DNA of 64,000 nucleotides, taken from assembly GCF_041380365.1 (NCBI RefSeq), contig NZ_CP159981.1, positions 1,178,001-1,242,000 on the forward strand. Reading direction: 5' to 3'. Below, piece after piece: positions 24,527-33,834 of this stretch. A program made the translations under genes and the position numbers. The notes beneath the pieces were generated by a model. That model was not told the origin of the DNA. It made no database searches and was given only the letters and a program-made list of their open reading frames with translations. Every line of letters begins with the position of its first letter. Position 1 is the first letter of the stretch. The DNA comes from Buchananella sp. 14KM1171 (lineage in GTDB: Bacteria; Actinomycetota; Actinomycetes; Actinomycetales; Actinomycetaceae).

Positions 24527-26067
24527 CGCCGCACCTCGAGCGGGAGCATCTTGCGGCCCTGGGGCTGCGTGGAGTTACCGGAGGGGGTGACCGCGTTCAT
24601 GCCGTGGAATGCCTCCACGTCGTAGGAGACCGGGCAGCCCTCCAGCTGGGCGATGCCTCGCGGCATCTCCGGGGAGGCGGTGGGGATGACGTAGCGGTCG
24701 TCGTACTTGGCGATCGCCATGAGGCGGTACATCTCCTGGATCTTCTCCCCGGTCATCCCGACGGCGGCGGCGATGGACTCATCGCCCTCGACGCCGTTGT
24801 AGACGTCGCGCATGTAGGAGCGCATGGCCGCCAGGCGGCGCAGGGAGCGCTCCACCGGGCGCGGGTCGCCGGCCGTGAACAGGCCGGCCAGGTACTCCAG
24901 GGGTATGCGCATCTGCGAGATCGCGGAGAGCAGCACCTTGTGGTCCTCGCCGTCCGCGCCGGAGGCCGTGACCTCGTCCACCACCGGGGAGAGCGGCGGG
25001 ACGTACCAGACCATCGGCAGCGTCCTGAACTCAGGGTGCAGCGGCAGCGCCACCTGGTAGTCGTGGATCAGCTTGTACACCGGGGACTGCTGGGCCGCGA
25101 TGATCCAGGAGTGGGGCACGCCGTTGGCCTTGGCCTGGGCGACCACGTCCGCGTCGAAGGGGTCCAGCAGGATGTCACGCTGGGCCGGGTAGAGGTCCCA
25201 TTCGTTTTCCACCGAGGCCGCTTCGGTGACGCGGTCGGCGTCGTAGAGCAGCACGCCCAGGTAGCGCAGTCGGCCCACGCAGGTCTCGGAGCAAACCGTG
25301 GGCTGCCCGGACTCCAGGCGGGGGTAGCACAGCGTGCACTTCTCTGCCTTACCGGTCTTGTGGTTGAAGTAGACCTTCTTGTAGGGGCAGGCGGAGACGC
25401 ACATGCGCCAGCCGCGGCACCTGTCCTGGTCCACCAGCACGATCCCGTCCTCGGTGCGCTTGTACATCGCGCCGGAGGGGCAGGCGGACACACAGGCGGG
25501 GTTCAGGCAGTGCTCGCAGATGCGAGGCAGGTAGAACATGAACGCGTCTTCGATGGTCTTGGACACGCGCAGGTTCATCTGGTGCAGCACCGGGTCGGAG
25601 TCCAGCGTCTCCATCGAGCCACCCAGGTCGTCGTCCCAGGCCGGGCCCCACGAGATGGTGTCGATGGGCTCGCCGGTGATGTGGGAGATCGGCCGAGCAG
25701 ACGGCATGGAGCCCTGGTTGGCGGGCGTCTGCAGCAGCTTGTCGTACTCGTAGGTCCACGGCTCGTAGTAGTCGTCCTGCGTGGGCATGGACGGGTTGTG
25801 GAAGATCTTGGCCAGGGTGGCCAGCCTGCCGCCCTGCTTGAGCACCAGTCGGCCGGAGGCCGTCCGGCGCCAGCCGCCGCGCCACTTGTTCTGGTCGGAC
25901 CAGCCGCGCGGGTAGCCCACGCCGGGGCGGGTCTCCACGTTGTTGAACCAGATGTACTCGGTGCCGTCCCGGTTGGTCCAGGCCTGCTTGCACGTGACCG
26001 AGCAGGTGTGGCACCCGATGCACTTGTCGAGGTTCATCACCATCGCAATTTGCGCCATGACCTTCAT
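24523..26067 (-). CDS. narH: Nitrate reductase beta subunit NarH (iron-sulfur)
   Basis: A 514-residue electron-transfer subunit with four Fe-S clusters on the cytoplasmic side. Cysteine groups are CIGCHTCSVTC near the N-terminus, CEHCLNPACVSACPSG, CRGWRMCVSACP and CTLCYPRLESGQPTVC. A tryptophan replaces one cysteine in CRGW, the family hallmark of the [3Fe-4S] site. The ATG overlaps the narG stop (TGATG). A start at ATG 26058 (MAQIAMVMNLDKC) is also possible. Confidence 0.97.
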   Translation of the reverse strand: MKVMAQIAMVMNLDKCIGCHTCSVTCKQAWTNRDGTEYIWFNNVETRPGVGYPRGWSDQNKWRGGWRRTASGRLVLKQGGRLATLAKIFHNPSMPTQDDYYEPWTYEYDKLLQTPANQGSMPSARPISHITGEPIDTISWGPAWDDDLGGSMETLDSDPVLHQMNLRVSKTIEDAFMFYLPRICEHCLNPACVSACPSGAMYKRTEDGIVLVDQDRCRGWRMCVSACPYKKVYFNHKTGKAEKCTLCYPRLESGQPTVCSETCVGRLRYLGVLLYDADRVTEAASVENEWDLYPAQRDILLDPFDADVVAQAKANGVPHSWIIAAQQSPVYKLIHDYQVALPLHPEFRTLPMVWYVPPLSPVVDEVTASGADGEDHKVLLSAISQMRIPLEYLAGLFTAGDPRPVERSLRRLAAMRSYMRDVYNGVEGDESIAAAVGMTGEKIQEMYRLMAIAKYDDRYVIPTASPEMPRGIAQLEGCPVSYDVEAFHGMNAVTPSGNSTQPQGRKMLPLEVRR

Positions 26068-29000
26068 CAGAACTGCACCTCCTGGCTGCGTCGCCGAATA
26101 ACAGTGACCTCGTCACGCTGGTTTCCGGTGGGGCCGTAGTAGTTGAACGCGAAGGAAATCTGCCCGTACCCGCCGGCGACGTGGGTGGGCTTGATGGCGA
26201 TGCGCGTCAGGGAGTTGTGGATTCCGCCGCGCTTGCCGGTGCGCTCGGTCAGTGGTGTTCCCACCATTCGCTCCGAGGCGTGGTGCATGAAGACGGTTCC
26301 CTCTGGCATGCGGTGGGATACCACCGCGCGGGCGGCCACCAGGCCGTTGCGGTTGTAGGCCTCCACCCACTCGTTGTCCCGCACCCCGATCTTCTCTGCG
26401 TCCTGCGGGCTCATCCAGATCACCTGGCCGCCACGACCCAGCGTGAGCATGTAGGGGTTGTCGAAGTACTGGGAGTGGATGGCCCACTTGTTGTGGACCG
26501 TCAGGTAGCGCACGGCCACCTCGATGGAGCCCTCTTGGCTGGTGCCCACGTGGCCCACCGGGTGCTCGCCGTACATGTGGGCCATGTCCAGCGGCGGACG
26601 GAAGACGGGCAGGGACTCGCCCATGTCCTGGATCCAGTCGTGGTCCAGGTAGAACTGGGGGCGGCCGGTGAGGGTGTGCCAGGGGCGAAGCTGCTCGATG
26701 TTCTGGCAGAACGCGGAGTAGCGCCGCCCGCCGGTCTCCGAACCGGTCCATTCCGGGGAGGTGACCACGGAGCGCGGCTGGATCACGGTGTCCTGGAAGG
26801 TGATGCGCTTTTCCTCATCGCCCTCGGCCAGGTGGTGCATCTTCACGCCGGTGCGGGCCTCCAGGGTCTTAAACCCGGTGTAGGCCAGGCGCCCGTTGGT
26901 GGTGCCGGAGAACATGAGCACCATGTCAGCGGCCTTGATGTCGGTGTCCAGCAGGGCGCTGCCCTCGCCGGGCTTGCCGTCCATCGGCGCCCGCCCGTTG
27001 CGTTCGGCCAGCGCCACCACTTCCTTGTCCGGGTTGAACAGGAAGCCCTTCTGCGGCAGGCCGGCCTTGGCGGACAGCGGGCCCAGGCGCTCGAACTTGG
27101 TGCCGATCATCGTGTAGTCGCGCTCGATCGGGATGATCTTGGGCATGTCCACGCCCGGGTGCCAGCCGGTGCGCGGCGGCACCACACCGTTGTGCAGCGT
27201 GTACTCGTCGGGGCTGTCGTGGTAGAGCGGCGCGGCGAACACGTCGGTCTGGGTGCCCAGGTGCTCCACGGCGAACTCGGAGACCAGGTGGGCCAGGGTG
27301 CGGTAGATCTCGAAGTCGCTTCTCGCCTCCCACGGCGGGCTCACCGCCGCGTTGAAGGAGTGGATGAAGGGGTGCATGTCCGTGGAGGACAGGTCGTGCT
27401 TCTCGTACCACGTGGCCGCCGGCAGGACGATGTCGGAGTGCAGCGTGGTGGAGGTGTTGCGGAAGTCCGCCACCCACATGAGGTCCAGCTTGCCGCTGAT
27501 CGGCTCGCGCCACTTGATGGACTTGGGCCGGTGGCCCTCCGGCAGCTCCTCGGCGTTGACGTGGTTGACCGTGCCGAGCATGTGCTTCATGAAGAACTCG
27601 GTGCCCTTGGCGGAGGAGCCCAGCAGGTTGGTGCGCCAGTTGGCCAGGATGCGCGGGTGGTTGTTGGGGTGGTCGGGGTCGGTGACCGCGAACTTCAGGC
27701 GCCCCTCGGTGAGCTCCTGGGCCACGTAGTCGGCCGGGCTCATGCCGGCCTCCTTGGCCTGGCGGCCCAGTTCGAGCGCGGAGCGGTCGAAGGTGGGGAA
27801 GGAGGGCATCCAGCCGCGCTGGGCGGACTCCACCAGGGTGTCTGAGATCATCTTGCCCTCGAGGGTGCCGGCCCCGAGCGGGTGGGCCATCGCCTCGGCG
27901 CGCGCACCGTCGTAGCGCCACTGGCTGGTGGTCATGTAGTACCAGCCGGTGGAGATCATCTGCCGGGGCGGGCGCTGCCAGTCCAGGGCGAGCGCGTACT
28001 GCTGCCAACCGGTGATGGGGCGCACCTTCTCCTGACCCACGTAGTGGGCCCAGCCGCCGCCGTTCCTGCCCTCGCAGCCGCAGATGGTGGTCAGCGTCAG
28101 GAAGCCGCGGTAGATCAGGTCGGAGTGGAAGTAGTGGTTGGTGCCGGCACCCATGAGGATCATGGAGCGGCCGCCGGACTCCACGGCGTTGAGGGCGAAC
28201 TCGCGCCCGATCTTCTCGCAGGCCTTGGCGGGCACGCCCGTGATCGTCTCCTGCCAGCCGGGGGTGCCGGGGCAGTCGGCGTCGTCGTAGCCGGTGGGCC
28301 ACTGGCCGGGCAGGCCGGGGCGCTCCACGGCGTGCTGGGCCAGCATCAGGTCGAAGACGGTGGTGACCATGTAGCCGTTGACGCGCCGCGCCGGCACGCC
28401 ACGCCGGATCACGCCGGCACCCACGGAGGTGGTGCCCTGCGAGGAGGGCAGGTCGAAGCGGTTGAGCAGGACCTCCACGGGCTCCCACTGGTCGCTGTCC
28501 ATGACGGACAGGACCGGCTCGACGCCCTCCAGGCCCAGGTTCCACTTGCCCATGCCCTCTTCGCCGTAGTGGTCCGCCAGGGTGCCGCCCGGGTCCTTGA
28601 CGGTGCCGTCGGCCTCCATGACCAGGGGGCGGGCGTGGTTGTTCTCGGTGCGCTCGGTGGTGCCCTCGGGCATCATCGAGGCGGTGAGGAACTTGCCGGG
28701 GCGCAGCGCGCTGCTCATGCCCTCGGCGCCCACCACGCCGGCGAGCTTGTCCGCGCCCACCTCCTCCAGGCGCACCAGGAACGGGCAGTCGGAGTAGCGG
28801 GTGACGTAGTCGCGGAACATCGGCTCGCTGCGGTCTACGTAGAACTCCTTGAACACCACGTGCGCCATGCCCTCGGCCAGGGCGGCGTCGGTGCCGGGGT
28901 GGACGCGCAGCCAGTCGTCGGCGAACTTCGTGTTCTCCGCGTAGTCGGGAGAAACCACCACGACCTTCTGGCCGTGGTAGCGGGCCTCCGCCATGAAGTG

Positions 29001-29843
29001 GGCGTCGGGGGTGCGGGTGAGGGGCAGGTTGGTTCCCCACATGATGAGGAACTGGCTGTTGTACCAGTCTCCCGCCTCAGAGACGTCCGTCTGGTCGCCG
29101 AACACCTGCGGCGAGGCGGGCGGCAGGTCCGCGTACCAGTCGTAGAAGCTCAGCATGGGCGCGCCGATGAGCTGGTGGAAGCGGGCGCCGGCGCCGTAGG
29201 AGATCATCGACATCGCGGGGATGACGGTGAAGCCGGCGCAGCGGTCCGGGCCCCAGGTCTTGAGCGTGTAGGTGTAGGCCGCCGCCAGCATCTCCATCGC
29301 TTCTTCCCAGGTGGCGCGCACCAGTCCGCCGCGGCCACGCTGGGACTTGTACGACATGGCGCGCTGGGGGTCAGAGACGATGTCTCCCCACGCGAGCACC
29401 GGGTCCTGCAGGCGCGCCTTGGCCTCCCGGAACATGTCCAGCAGCACGCCACGGATGTAGGGGTACTTGATGCGGGTCGGGGAGTACTCGTACCAGCTGA
29501 AGGCCGCGCCACGCGGGCAGCCGCGCGGCTCGTATTCGGGCATGTTCGGCCCGGTGGTGGGGTAGTCGGTGGCCTGCGACTCCCAGGTGATGATGCCGTC
29601 CTTGACGTAGATCTTCCAGGAGCACGAGCCGGTGCAGTTCACGCCGTGCGTGGAGCGCACCACCTTGTCGTACTGGTAGCGCTGCCGGTAGAAGACGTCC
29701 GCCTCGCGCCCGCCCTCCAGGAAGATCTGCCGCGAATCTGTGCTGGCCTTTCCGCGCCGCAGCCAAGATCCCATCTTGAACAGGGGCGAGGTGAGGGCGT
29801 CTACGCCGGCAACGCTGCGGGGTGTCTGCTTCTCGGTGGTCAT
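26067..29843 (-). CDS. narG: Nitrate reductase alpha subunit NarG (Mo-bis-MGD)
   Basis: Catalytic subunit that reduces nitrate to nitrite, 1258 residues, normal for the membrane NarGHI type. The N-terminal segment THGVNCTGSCSWKIYVKDG holds the His/Cys ligands of the FS0 cluster. The region IMWGTNLPLTRTPDAHF and the DWYADLPPASP segment lie in the bis-MGD binding core. There is no twin-arginine signal, so the catalytic site faces the cytoplasm. GGGAGA precedes ATG 29843. It follows narK by 53 bp and overlaps narH. Confidence 0.97.
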   Translation of the reverse strand: MTTEKQTPRSVAGVDALTSPLFKMGSWLRRGKASTDSRQIFLEGGREADVFYRQRYQYDKVVRSTHGVNCTGSCSWKIYVKDGIITWESQATDYPTTGPNMPEYEPRGCPRGAAFSWYEYSPTRIKYPYIRGVLLDMFREAKARLQDPVLAWGDIVSDPQRAMSYKSQRGRGGLVRATWEEAMEMLAAAYTYTLKTWGPDRCAGFTVIPAMSMISYGAGARFHQLIGAPMLSFYDWYADLPPASPQVFGDQTDVSEAGDWYNSQFLIMWGTNLPLTRTPDAHFMAEARYHGQKVVVVSPDYAENTKFADDWLRVHPGTDAALAEGMAHVVFKEFYVDRSEPMFRDYVTRYSDCPFLVRLEEVGADKLAGVVGAEGMSSALRPGKFLTASMMPEGTTERTENNHARPLVMEADGTVKDPGGTLADHYGEEGMGKWNLGLEGVEPVLSVMDSDQWEPVEVLLNRFDLPSSQGTTSVGAGVIRRGVPARRVNGYMVTTVFDLMLAQHAVERPGLPGQWPTGYDDADCPGTPGWQETITGVPAKACEKIGREFALNAVESGGRSMILMGAGTNHYFHSDLIYRGFLTLTTICGCEGRNGGGWAHYVGQEKVRPITGWQQYALALDWQRPPRQMISTGWYYMTTSQWRYDGARAEAMAHPLGAGTLEGKMISDTLVESAQRGWMPSFPTFDRSALELGRQAKEAGMSPADYVAQELTEGRLKFAVTDPDHPNNHPRILANWRTNLLGSSAKGTEFFMKHMLGTVNHVNAEELPEGHRPKSIKWREPISGKLDLMWVADFRNTSTTLHSDIVLPAATWYEKHDLSSTDMHPFIHSFNAAVSPPWEARSDFEIYRTLAHLVSEFAVEHLGTQTDVFAAPLYHDSPDEYTLHNGVVPPRTGWHPGVDMPKIIPIERDYTMIGTKFERLGPLSAKAGLPQKGFLFNPDKEVVALAERNGRAPMDGKPGEGSALLDTDIKAADMVLMFSGTTNGRLAYTGFKTLEARTGVKMHHLAEGDEEKRITFQDTVIQPRSVVTSPEWTGSETGGRRYSAFCQNIEQLRPWHTLTGRPQFYLDHDWIQDMGESLPVFRPPLDMAHMYGEHPVGHVGTSQEGSIEVAVRYLTVHNKWAIHSQYFDNPYMLTLGRGGQVIWMSPQDAEKIGVRDNEWVEAYNRNGLVAARAVVSHRMPEGTVFMHHASERMVGTPLTERTGKRGGIHNSLTRIAIKPTHVAGGYGQISFAFNYYGPTGNQRDEVTVIRRRSQEVQF

Positions 29844-29896
29844 TGGGTCTCCCGGAGTGGATTAAGAGGGCAACTGTGCTGGAACGGCGGTTGGGG

Positions 29897-31240
29897 TCAG
29901 CCGGGGAAGGGCGCTCCCGGGCGGGCGAAGCGCACCCAGGCGAGGACGGCGCAGATTGCGCAGTAGGCGGCGGCGAAGAAGTAGAAGGTGTGGGCGGACA
30001 CGGCGGTGAGGGCCACACCGACCAGGAAGGGGCCGAGCGAGGCGACGGCGGCGGTGAAGCCGATGGCGCCGCCGGCCTGCCGGGTGGGCATGATCATGGG
30101 CATCTGCTTGAACGTGGAGGCGTTGCCGATGCCGGCGAACAGGAACATCACGAGCATGCCGATCAGGAAGGGCGTGAAGTCCGAGGGCGAGTCGGTGGTC
30201 ATGAGCACCCAGCCGGTGAACGCCAGGGACAGGCCCATGCCGATGGCTGAGACGAAGGTCCAGATCGCGCCGCCGAACTTGTCGCACAGCGGGCCCCAGG
30301 CGAAGCGCAGCAGCGCGCCGACCAGGGTGCCCAGGAAGGCGTAGGACAGGCCCACGGGCAGGGTGGACGGGTCGTGCGTGGCCGCCAGCGGGGAGAGCTT
30401 GCCGAAGTTGGCGTTGATGATGAGGGCGGTCTGGGCGCCGAAGCCGGAGAACAGGCCGAAGGTCATGATGTACAGGACGGTCATGTACCAGGTGTTGGCG
30501 TTGCCGAAGATGTCCAGCTGCTGGCGGAAGTTGGCCTTAACCGGCACGTCGCGCAGGGTGATGAAGCCGAGCACGGCGGCCAGGATCGCCCAGGGCACCA
30601 TGAAGATGACGGCGTTGACGACCATCGGCTTGGACGGGTCGGCGTCGGGGGCCAGCAGGGTGACGCCCACCAGGTTGGCGCTCATGAGGAGCGGGGCGCC
30701 GAGCTGGATGAAGGACATGCCCAGGTTGCCCAGGCCGCCCTGGAGTCCCAGCGCGGTTCCCTGCAGGCGTTTGGGGAAGAAGTAGCCGGTGGAGGGCATG
30801 TAGCCGGAGAACACGCCGCCGCCGATGCCGCTGGCGAACGACAGGAGCAGCAGCACCCAGTAGGGGGTGGTGGGGTCTTGGACGGCAAAGAACCAGCCGG
30901 CCATGGGCAGGACGTAGAGCAGCGAGGACCAGATCACCATCTTGCGGGTGCCGACCGTGGCCGGAATGAAGACGTAGACCAGGCGCAGCACGGCGGCGGA
31001 GAGTCCGGGCATGGCGGTGAGCCAGTACAGGGCCGCCTTGGTTTCCTCGGGGCTACCGAAGTTGAAGCCGATCTCGGTGAGCTTGGAGGCGATCGCGTTG
31101 GGGAGGAACCAGACCGCGAAGCCCAGGAAGAGCGAGTAGGTGGTGACGACCAGGGTGGTCCAAGCGACTTTGGAATTCCACTTGGTGGGGTCTTCTGTGT
31201 TCCAGTCGGTGAGGACTTTGCCTCGAGTGGCGGCGCTCAT
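29897..31240 (-). CDS. narK: NarK-type nitrate/nitrite transporter (second copy, in the nar operon)
   Basis: A 447-residue major facilitator with 12 helices. It carries the porter motif GYMPSTGYFFPKRLQGTALG with LQGGLGNLGMSFIQLGAPLL. It is longer than the first copy and of the NarK2 type, which usually lies beside narG and exchanges nitrate for nitrite. ATG 31240 (MSAATRGKVL) follows AAGGAGG; upstream codons in the same frame are not supported. It is the first gene of the long nar-Moco run. Confidence 0.93.
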   Translation of the reverse strand: MSAATRGKVLTDWNTEDPTKWNSKVAWTTLVVTTYSLFLGFAVWFLPNAIASKLTEIGFNFGSPEETKAALYWLTAMPGLSAAVLRLVYVFIPATVGTRKMVIWSSLLYVLPMAGWFFAVQDPTTPYWVLLLLSFASGIGGGVFSGYMPSTGYFFPKRLQGTALGLQGGLGNLGMSFIQLGAPLLMSANLVGVTLLAPDADPSKPMVVNAVIFMVPWAILAAVLGFITLRDVPVKANFRQQLDIFGNANTWYMTVLYIMTFGLFSGFGAQTALIINANFGKLSPLAATHDPSTLPVGLSYAFLGTLVGALLRFAWGPLCDKFGGAIWTFVSAIGMGLSLAFTGWVLMTTDSPSDFTPFLIGMLVMFLFAGIGNASTFKQMPMIMPTRQAGGAIGFTAAVASLGPFLVGVALTAVSAHTFYFFAAAYCAICAVLAWVRFARPGAPFPG

Positions 31241-31621
31241 GGCCCCCTCCTTGGAATTCTGTGTGGGGATGTGGGTTTGGCGTGGCCTGGGGGCGCCTTC
31301 TTTGGCACGGCTGGGGAGGCCTGCCACTCTGTGCCCTGGACCACACTTCTTTTAGCGGGATCGTAACAGGTTAATTATTGGGGGGATGATTTTTGAGGAG
31401 GTCAACACCGCTCAAACACGCCCCGCCGCGCGGATTGTGCGCCGCGCCGCGCCCCACCCTCTGCTGGACGACGTTGCCGCCCCGCCGTTTCGCTGCAATT
31501 ACGCCCCTTCGTGGCGGCGCAGCGGGGCTGGCCGGGCCCGGGGCCCCGCAGGGAGGGCGGGAAAAATCGGGTGCCCGGCGGCGGTGCACGGAGGGCGCCA
31601 AACCGGTCCTAGCACGCCGGA
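31241..31621. promoter_or_regulatory. 381-bp gap with the promoter of the nar-Moco run
   Basis: No gene is visible. The part near 31360-31400 is AT-rich compared with its surroundings (GTTAATTATT) and is the likely promoter of narK and the genes after it. TTGA-GGAGG-TCAA at about 31393-31405 resembles an FNR/CRP-type site but has a 5-bp rather than 6-bp spacer, so it is only suggestive. moaA ends at 31622 on the same strand. Confidence 0.35.
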
Positions 31622-32767
31622 TCAGCCGCCAATTCTGCTCATGGTGCGTGACGGAATTGCGAAGTCGTGGGTGTCCAGGCCGTGCGCGGCCGGCTTGGTC
31701 CACATGGCGCCGCACCAGATTCGGGCGATCTGCGCGTCGGAGGCGCCCGAGCGCAGAGCGGAGCGCAGGTCCGTCTCCGTGGTGGAGAACAGGCAGGAGC
31801 GGATCTGGCCGTCCGAGGTCAGGCGCGTCCTGTCGCAGGCCTGGCAGAACGGCGCAGAAACAGAGGCGATGATTCCCACCTGCCGGGAGGGATCGTCGTC
31901 CACAATCCAGCTCTGCGCGGGCGAGTGCGGGTCGGAGCGTTCGGCCGGGGTGAGGGTGTGGCGGGTCTGCAGCAGGTGCACGATCTCGTCAAACGTCACC
32001 AGGGTGCGGCGGCTCCAGGAGCCGATCGGGCCCATCGGCATCTGCTCGATGATGCGCAGCTCGATGCCCCGTTCCAGGCAGAAATCCAGCAAATCGGGCA
32101 CGTCGGCCTCGTTGATCCCCCGCATGACGACCGCGTTGACCTTCACGGGGCTGAGCCCTGCGGCCACCGCCGCCTCCAGGCCGCGCAGCACGTCCGGGAG
32201 GCGGTCGCGGTGCGTGATCTGCTTGAAGTGCTCGGGCACCAGGGTATCCAGGGAGATGTTGACGCGCTCCAGACCGGCGGCCGCCAGGCAGCGGGCGCGC
32301 TTGTCCAGGCCCAGGGCGTTGGTGGTCAGGGCCAGGTCGGGGGCCAGGCCCTGGTCGGTGCGCAGCTTGGCGCACTCGGCGATGATGCCCTCCAGTCCGG
32401 CGCGCAGCAGCGGCTCCCCGCCGGTGAAGCGGATCTGACGGATACCCAGCGTTTCCACGCCCACGCGGCAGAGCCTGACCACCTCGGCGTCGGTGAGCGT
32501 GTCCTCGGTGGGCAGCCATTCCAGCCCCTCGGGGGGCATGCAGTAGGAGCAGCGCAGGTTGCAGCGGTCCGTGAGGGAAACCCGCAGGTCCCGCGCTATT
32601 CTGCCAAAACGGTCGATCAGCACTTCCGCAGCCGGGGTGGCGGCGGGGCTAGTCGCCGCGTGCGGCGCTCCGGTCGCTGCGGCGGCGGCGCTGGGCGCGC
32701 CGGGCCGCCTGAGCTGGAGGGCCACGGGGACCGGTCCGGCGCCGGCGGCGGGGGCAGTGGGGTGCAT
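31622..32767 (-). CDS. moaA: GTP 3',8-cyclase MoaA
   Basis: Radical SAM enzyme that starts Moco synthesis from GTP. The 381 residues include an N-terminal low-complexity Ala/Pro extension of about 45 residues, then SLTDRCNLRCSYCMPPEG with the CxxxCxxC cluster, the RFTGGEPLLR motif, the C-terminal cluster CQACDRTRLTSDG with a later cysteine in IRSCLF, and the terminal Gly-Gly essential for activity. It is separated from narK by a 381-bp gap and lies upstream of the nar run on the same strand. Confidence 0.96.
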   Translation of the reverse strand: MHPTAPAAGAGPVPVALQLRRPGAPSAAAAATGAPHAATSPAATPAAEVLIDRFGRIARDLRVSLTDRCNLRCSYCMPPEGLEWLPTEDTLTDAEVVRLCRVGVETLGIRQIRFTGGEPLLRAGLEGIIAECAKLRTDQGLAPDLALTTNALGLDKRARCLAAAGLERVNISLDTLVPEHFKQITHRDRLPDVLRGLEAAVAAGLSPVKVNAVVMRGINEADVPDLLDFCLERGIELRIIEQMPMGPIGSWSRRTLVTFDEIVHLLQTRHTLTPAERSDPHSPAQSWIVDDDPSRQVGIIASVSAPFCQACDRTRLTSDGQIRSCLFSTTETDLRSALRSGASDAQIARIWCGAMWTKPAAHGLDTHDFAIPSRTMSRIGG

Positions 32768-32934
32768 GCGAACACAGTACAGGCTTATCGGAGGGTTGGA
32801 GCCCTGTTAAATGTGCGGCTGGGGACGGGCAGCCGACCGCGCGCGGGGGTGGCCCAACGGCGGGGGTGGCCCGGCCGCGCGCAGCCGGGGGCGCCGCACG
32901 GCGCGGCTGGCCGACCGCACGGCCTGGCTGGCCG
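32768..32934. other. GC-rich gap between mobA and moaA
   Basis: A 167-bp stretch of simple GC-rich repeats (GGGGGTGGCCC and GGCTGGCC variants) without a gene. It may form hairpins; no T-tract terminator is seen. Confidence 0.3.
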
Positions 32935-33645
32935 CTAGCCCAGCCGCTGCCGCCAGTAGGTGAGGTCGGCCGGGGTGTCCAGGTCCAGGCACTCCTCCTG
33001 ACTGGCGCGAACCCGCTCCATGCGCAGGTGCCTGAACGTCCTGCGCACGCCCCGGCCGTGGAGCGCGGGCGGGGGCCCGGCTGCGCGGGAGGACTGCCCG
33101 GGCCCGGCTGGGCCGGCCGGGCCCGGGCGGGCACCCGGGCCCGCGAGCGCGGGGGCGCTGAGAGCCTCTCGCAGCGCCCCCAGCCCGTAGGCGGCCTGCA
33201 GGTACTGGTCGAAGGGCTCGGGCTCCCCGCCGTGGATCAGGGCACCGTCCCCGCCGGCCTCCAGGCTCGCGAGCGCCGCCGGCACCAGCCGCGCCAGCAG
33301 GCCCGCCAGGCCCGGGGTGTCCACCCCGCACACGATCACCAGGTCGCCCGCCGCCCCGGGCTCCAGCTCCCCCAGCCCCGCGCCGATCCCCGCCAGCGGG
33401 CCACCCCCGGGGGGCTCCTCCATGGTGCGCTTCACGCCGGCCGGGACGGCCACGTCCTGCGGCGCCACCACCACGATCGTGCCGGTGACGTGCGGGCGCA
33501 GCGCGTCGATGACGCGGTCCAGCAGGCGCCCGCCCACATCCAGGTCGGCCTTGGACACCCCGCCCAGGCGGCTGCCCTGCCCGCCCGCGAGCACCACTGC
33601 GTCGATTCGCCGCTGCTGCGGCCGATCCTGCGCGTTCTCCGCCAC
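32935..33645 (-). CDS. mobA: Molybdenum cofactor guanylyltransferase MobA
   Basis: Attaches GMP to Mo-molybdopterin to give the MGD form needed by NarG. The 236-residue protein starts with AVVLAGGQGSRLGGVSKAD, the nucleotidyltransferase signature, and has DALIH-type and VCGVDTPGLAG segments of the Rossmann-like core. A Gly/Pro/Ala-rich insert lies at about residues 165-200. GTG 33645 follows GGAAGG. It is needed for bis-MGD synthesis in this set. Confidence 0.9.
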   Translation of the reverse strand: MAENAQDRPQQRRIDAVVLAGGQGSRLGGVSKADLDVGGRLLDRVIDALRPHVTGTIVVVAPQDVAVPAGVKRTMEEPPGGGPLAGIGAGLGELEPGAAGDLVIVCGVDTPGLAGLLARLVPAALASLEAGGDGALIHGGEPEPFDQYLQAAYGLGALREALSAPALAGPGARPGPAGPAGPGQSSRAAGPPPALHGRGVRRTFRHLRMERVRASQEECLDLDTPADLTYWRQRLG

Positions 33646-33834
33646 GGCCTACCTTCCTTCCCTGGCCCTAGTCGCCTCTACCCAACCGCCCGGGGCGTGG
33701 GCGCCGGCCCGCGCCGGTGCTTTGCTCATCGCGGGCGGCTTTGCCCCCTCTGGCGGGCGGCTTCGCCCGCTTTCCCGGGCAGTTTCGCCTTGCCCCCGGG
33801 GCCAGGCCCACCCAGGCGGGCCGGAAACGGCGGC
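33646..33834. repeat. GCGGGCGGCTT short repeats between mobA and the MoaB-like gene
   Basis: Copies of the pattern GGCGGGCGGCTT-CGCCC occur at about 33728 and 33751, with related GGGCAGTTTCGCC at about 33777. They can pair into small hairpins. No gene is visible. Confidence 0.3.

Noticed and set aside
27882-29966. A long open frame on the plus strand opposite narG, and similar ones opposite nrdE, narH and moeA
   Set aside because: They are mirrored frames of strong genes, common in 70% GC DNA, with His/Arg/Gly-rich products and no ribosome sites or families.
31393-31405. FNR/CRP-type site TTGA-N5-TCAA upstream of narK
   Set aside because: The spacer is 5 bp instead of 6, and the match also overlaps a run of GGAGG. 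It is kept only as a remark.
32768-32934. Moco riboswitch upstream of moaA
   Set aside because: The stretch is short and made of simple GC repeats; I could not trace the conserved helices of the aptamer.
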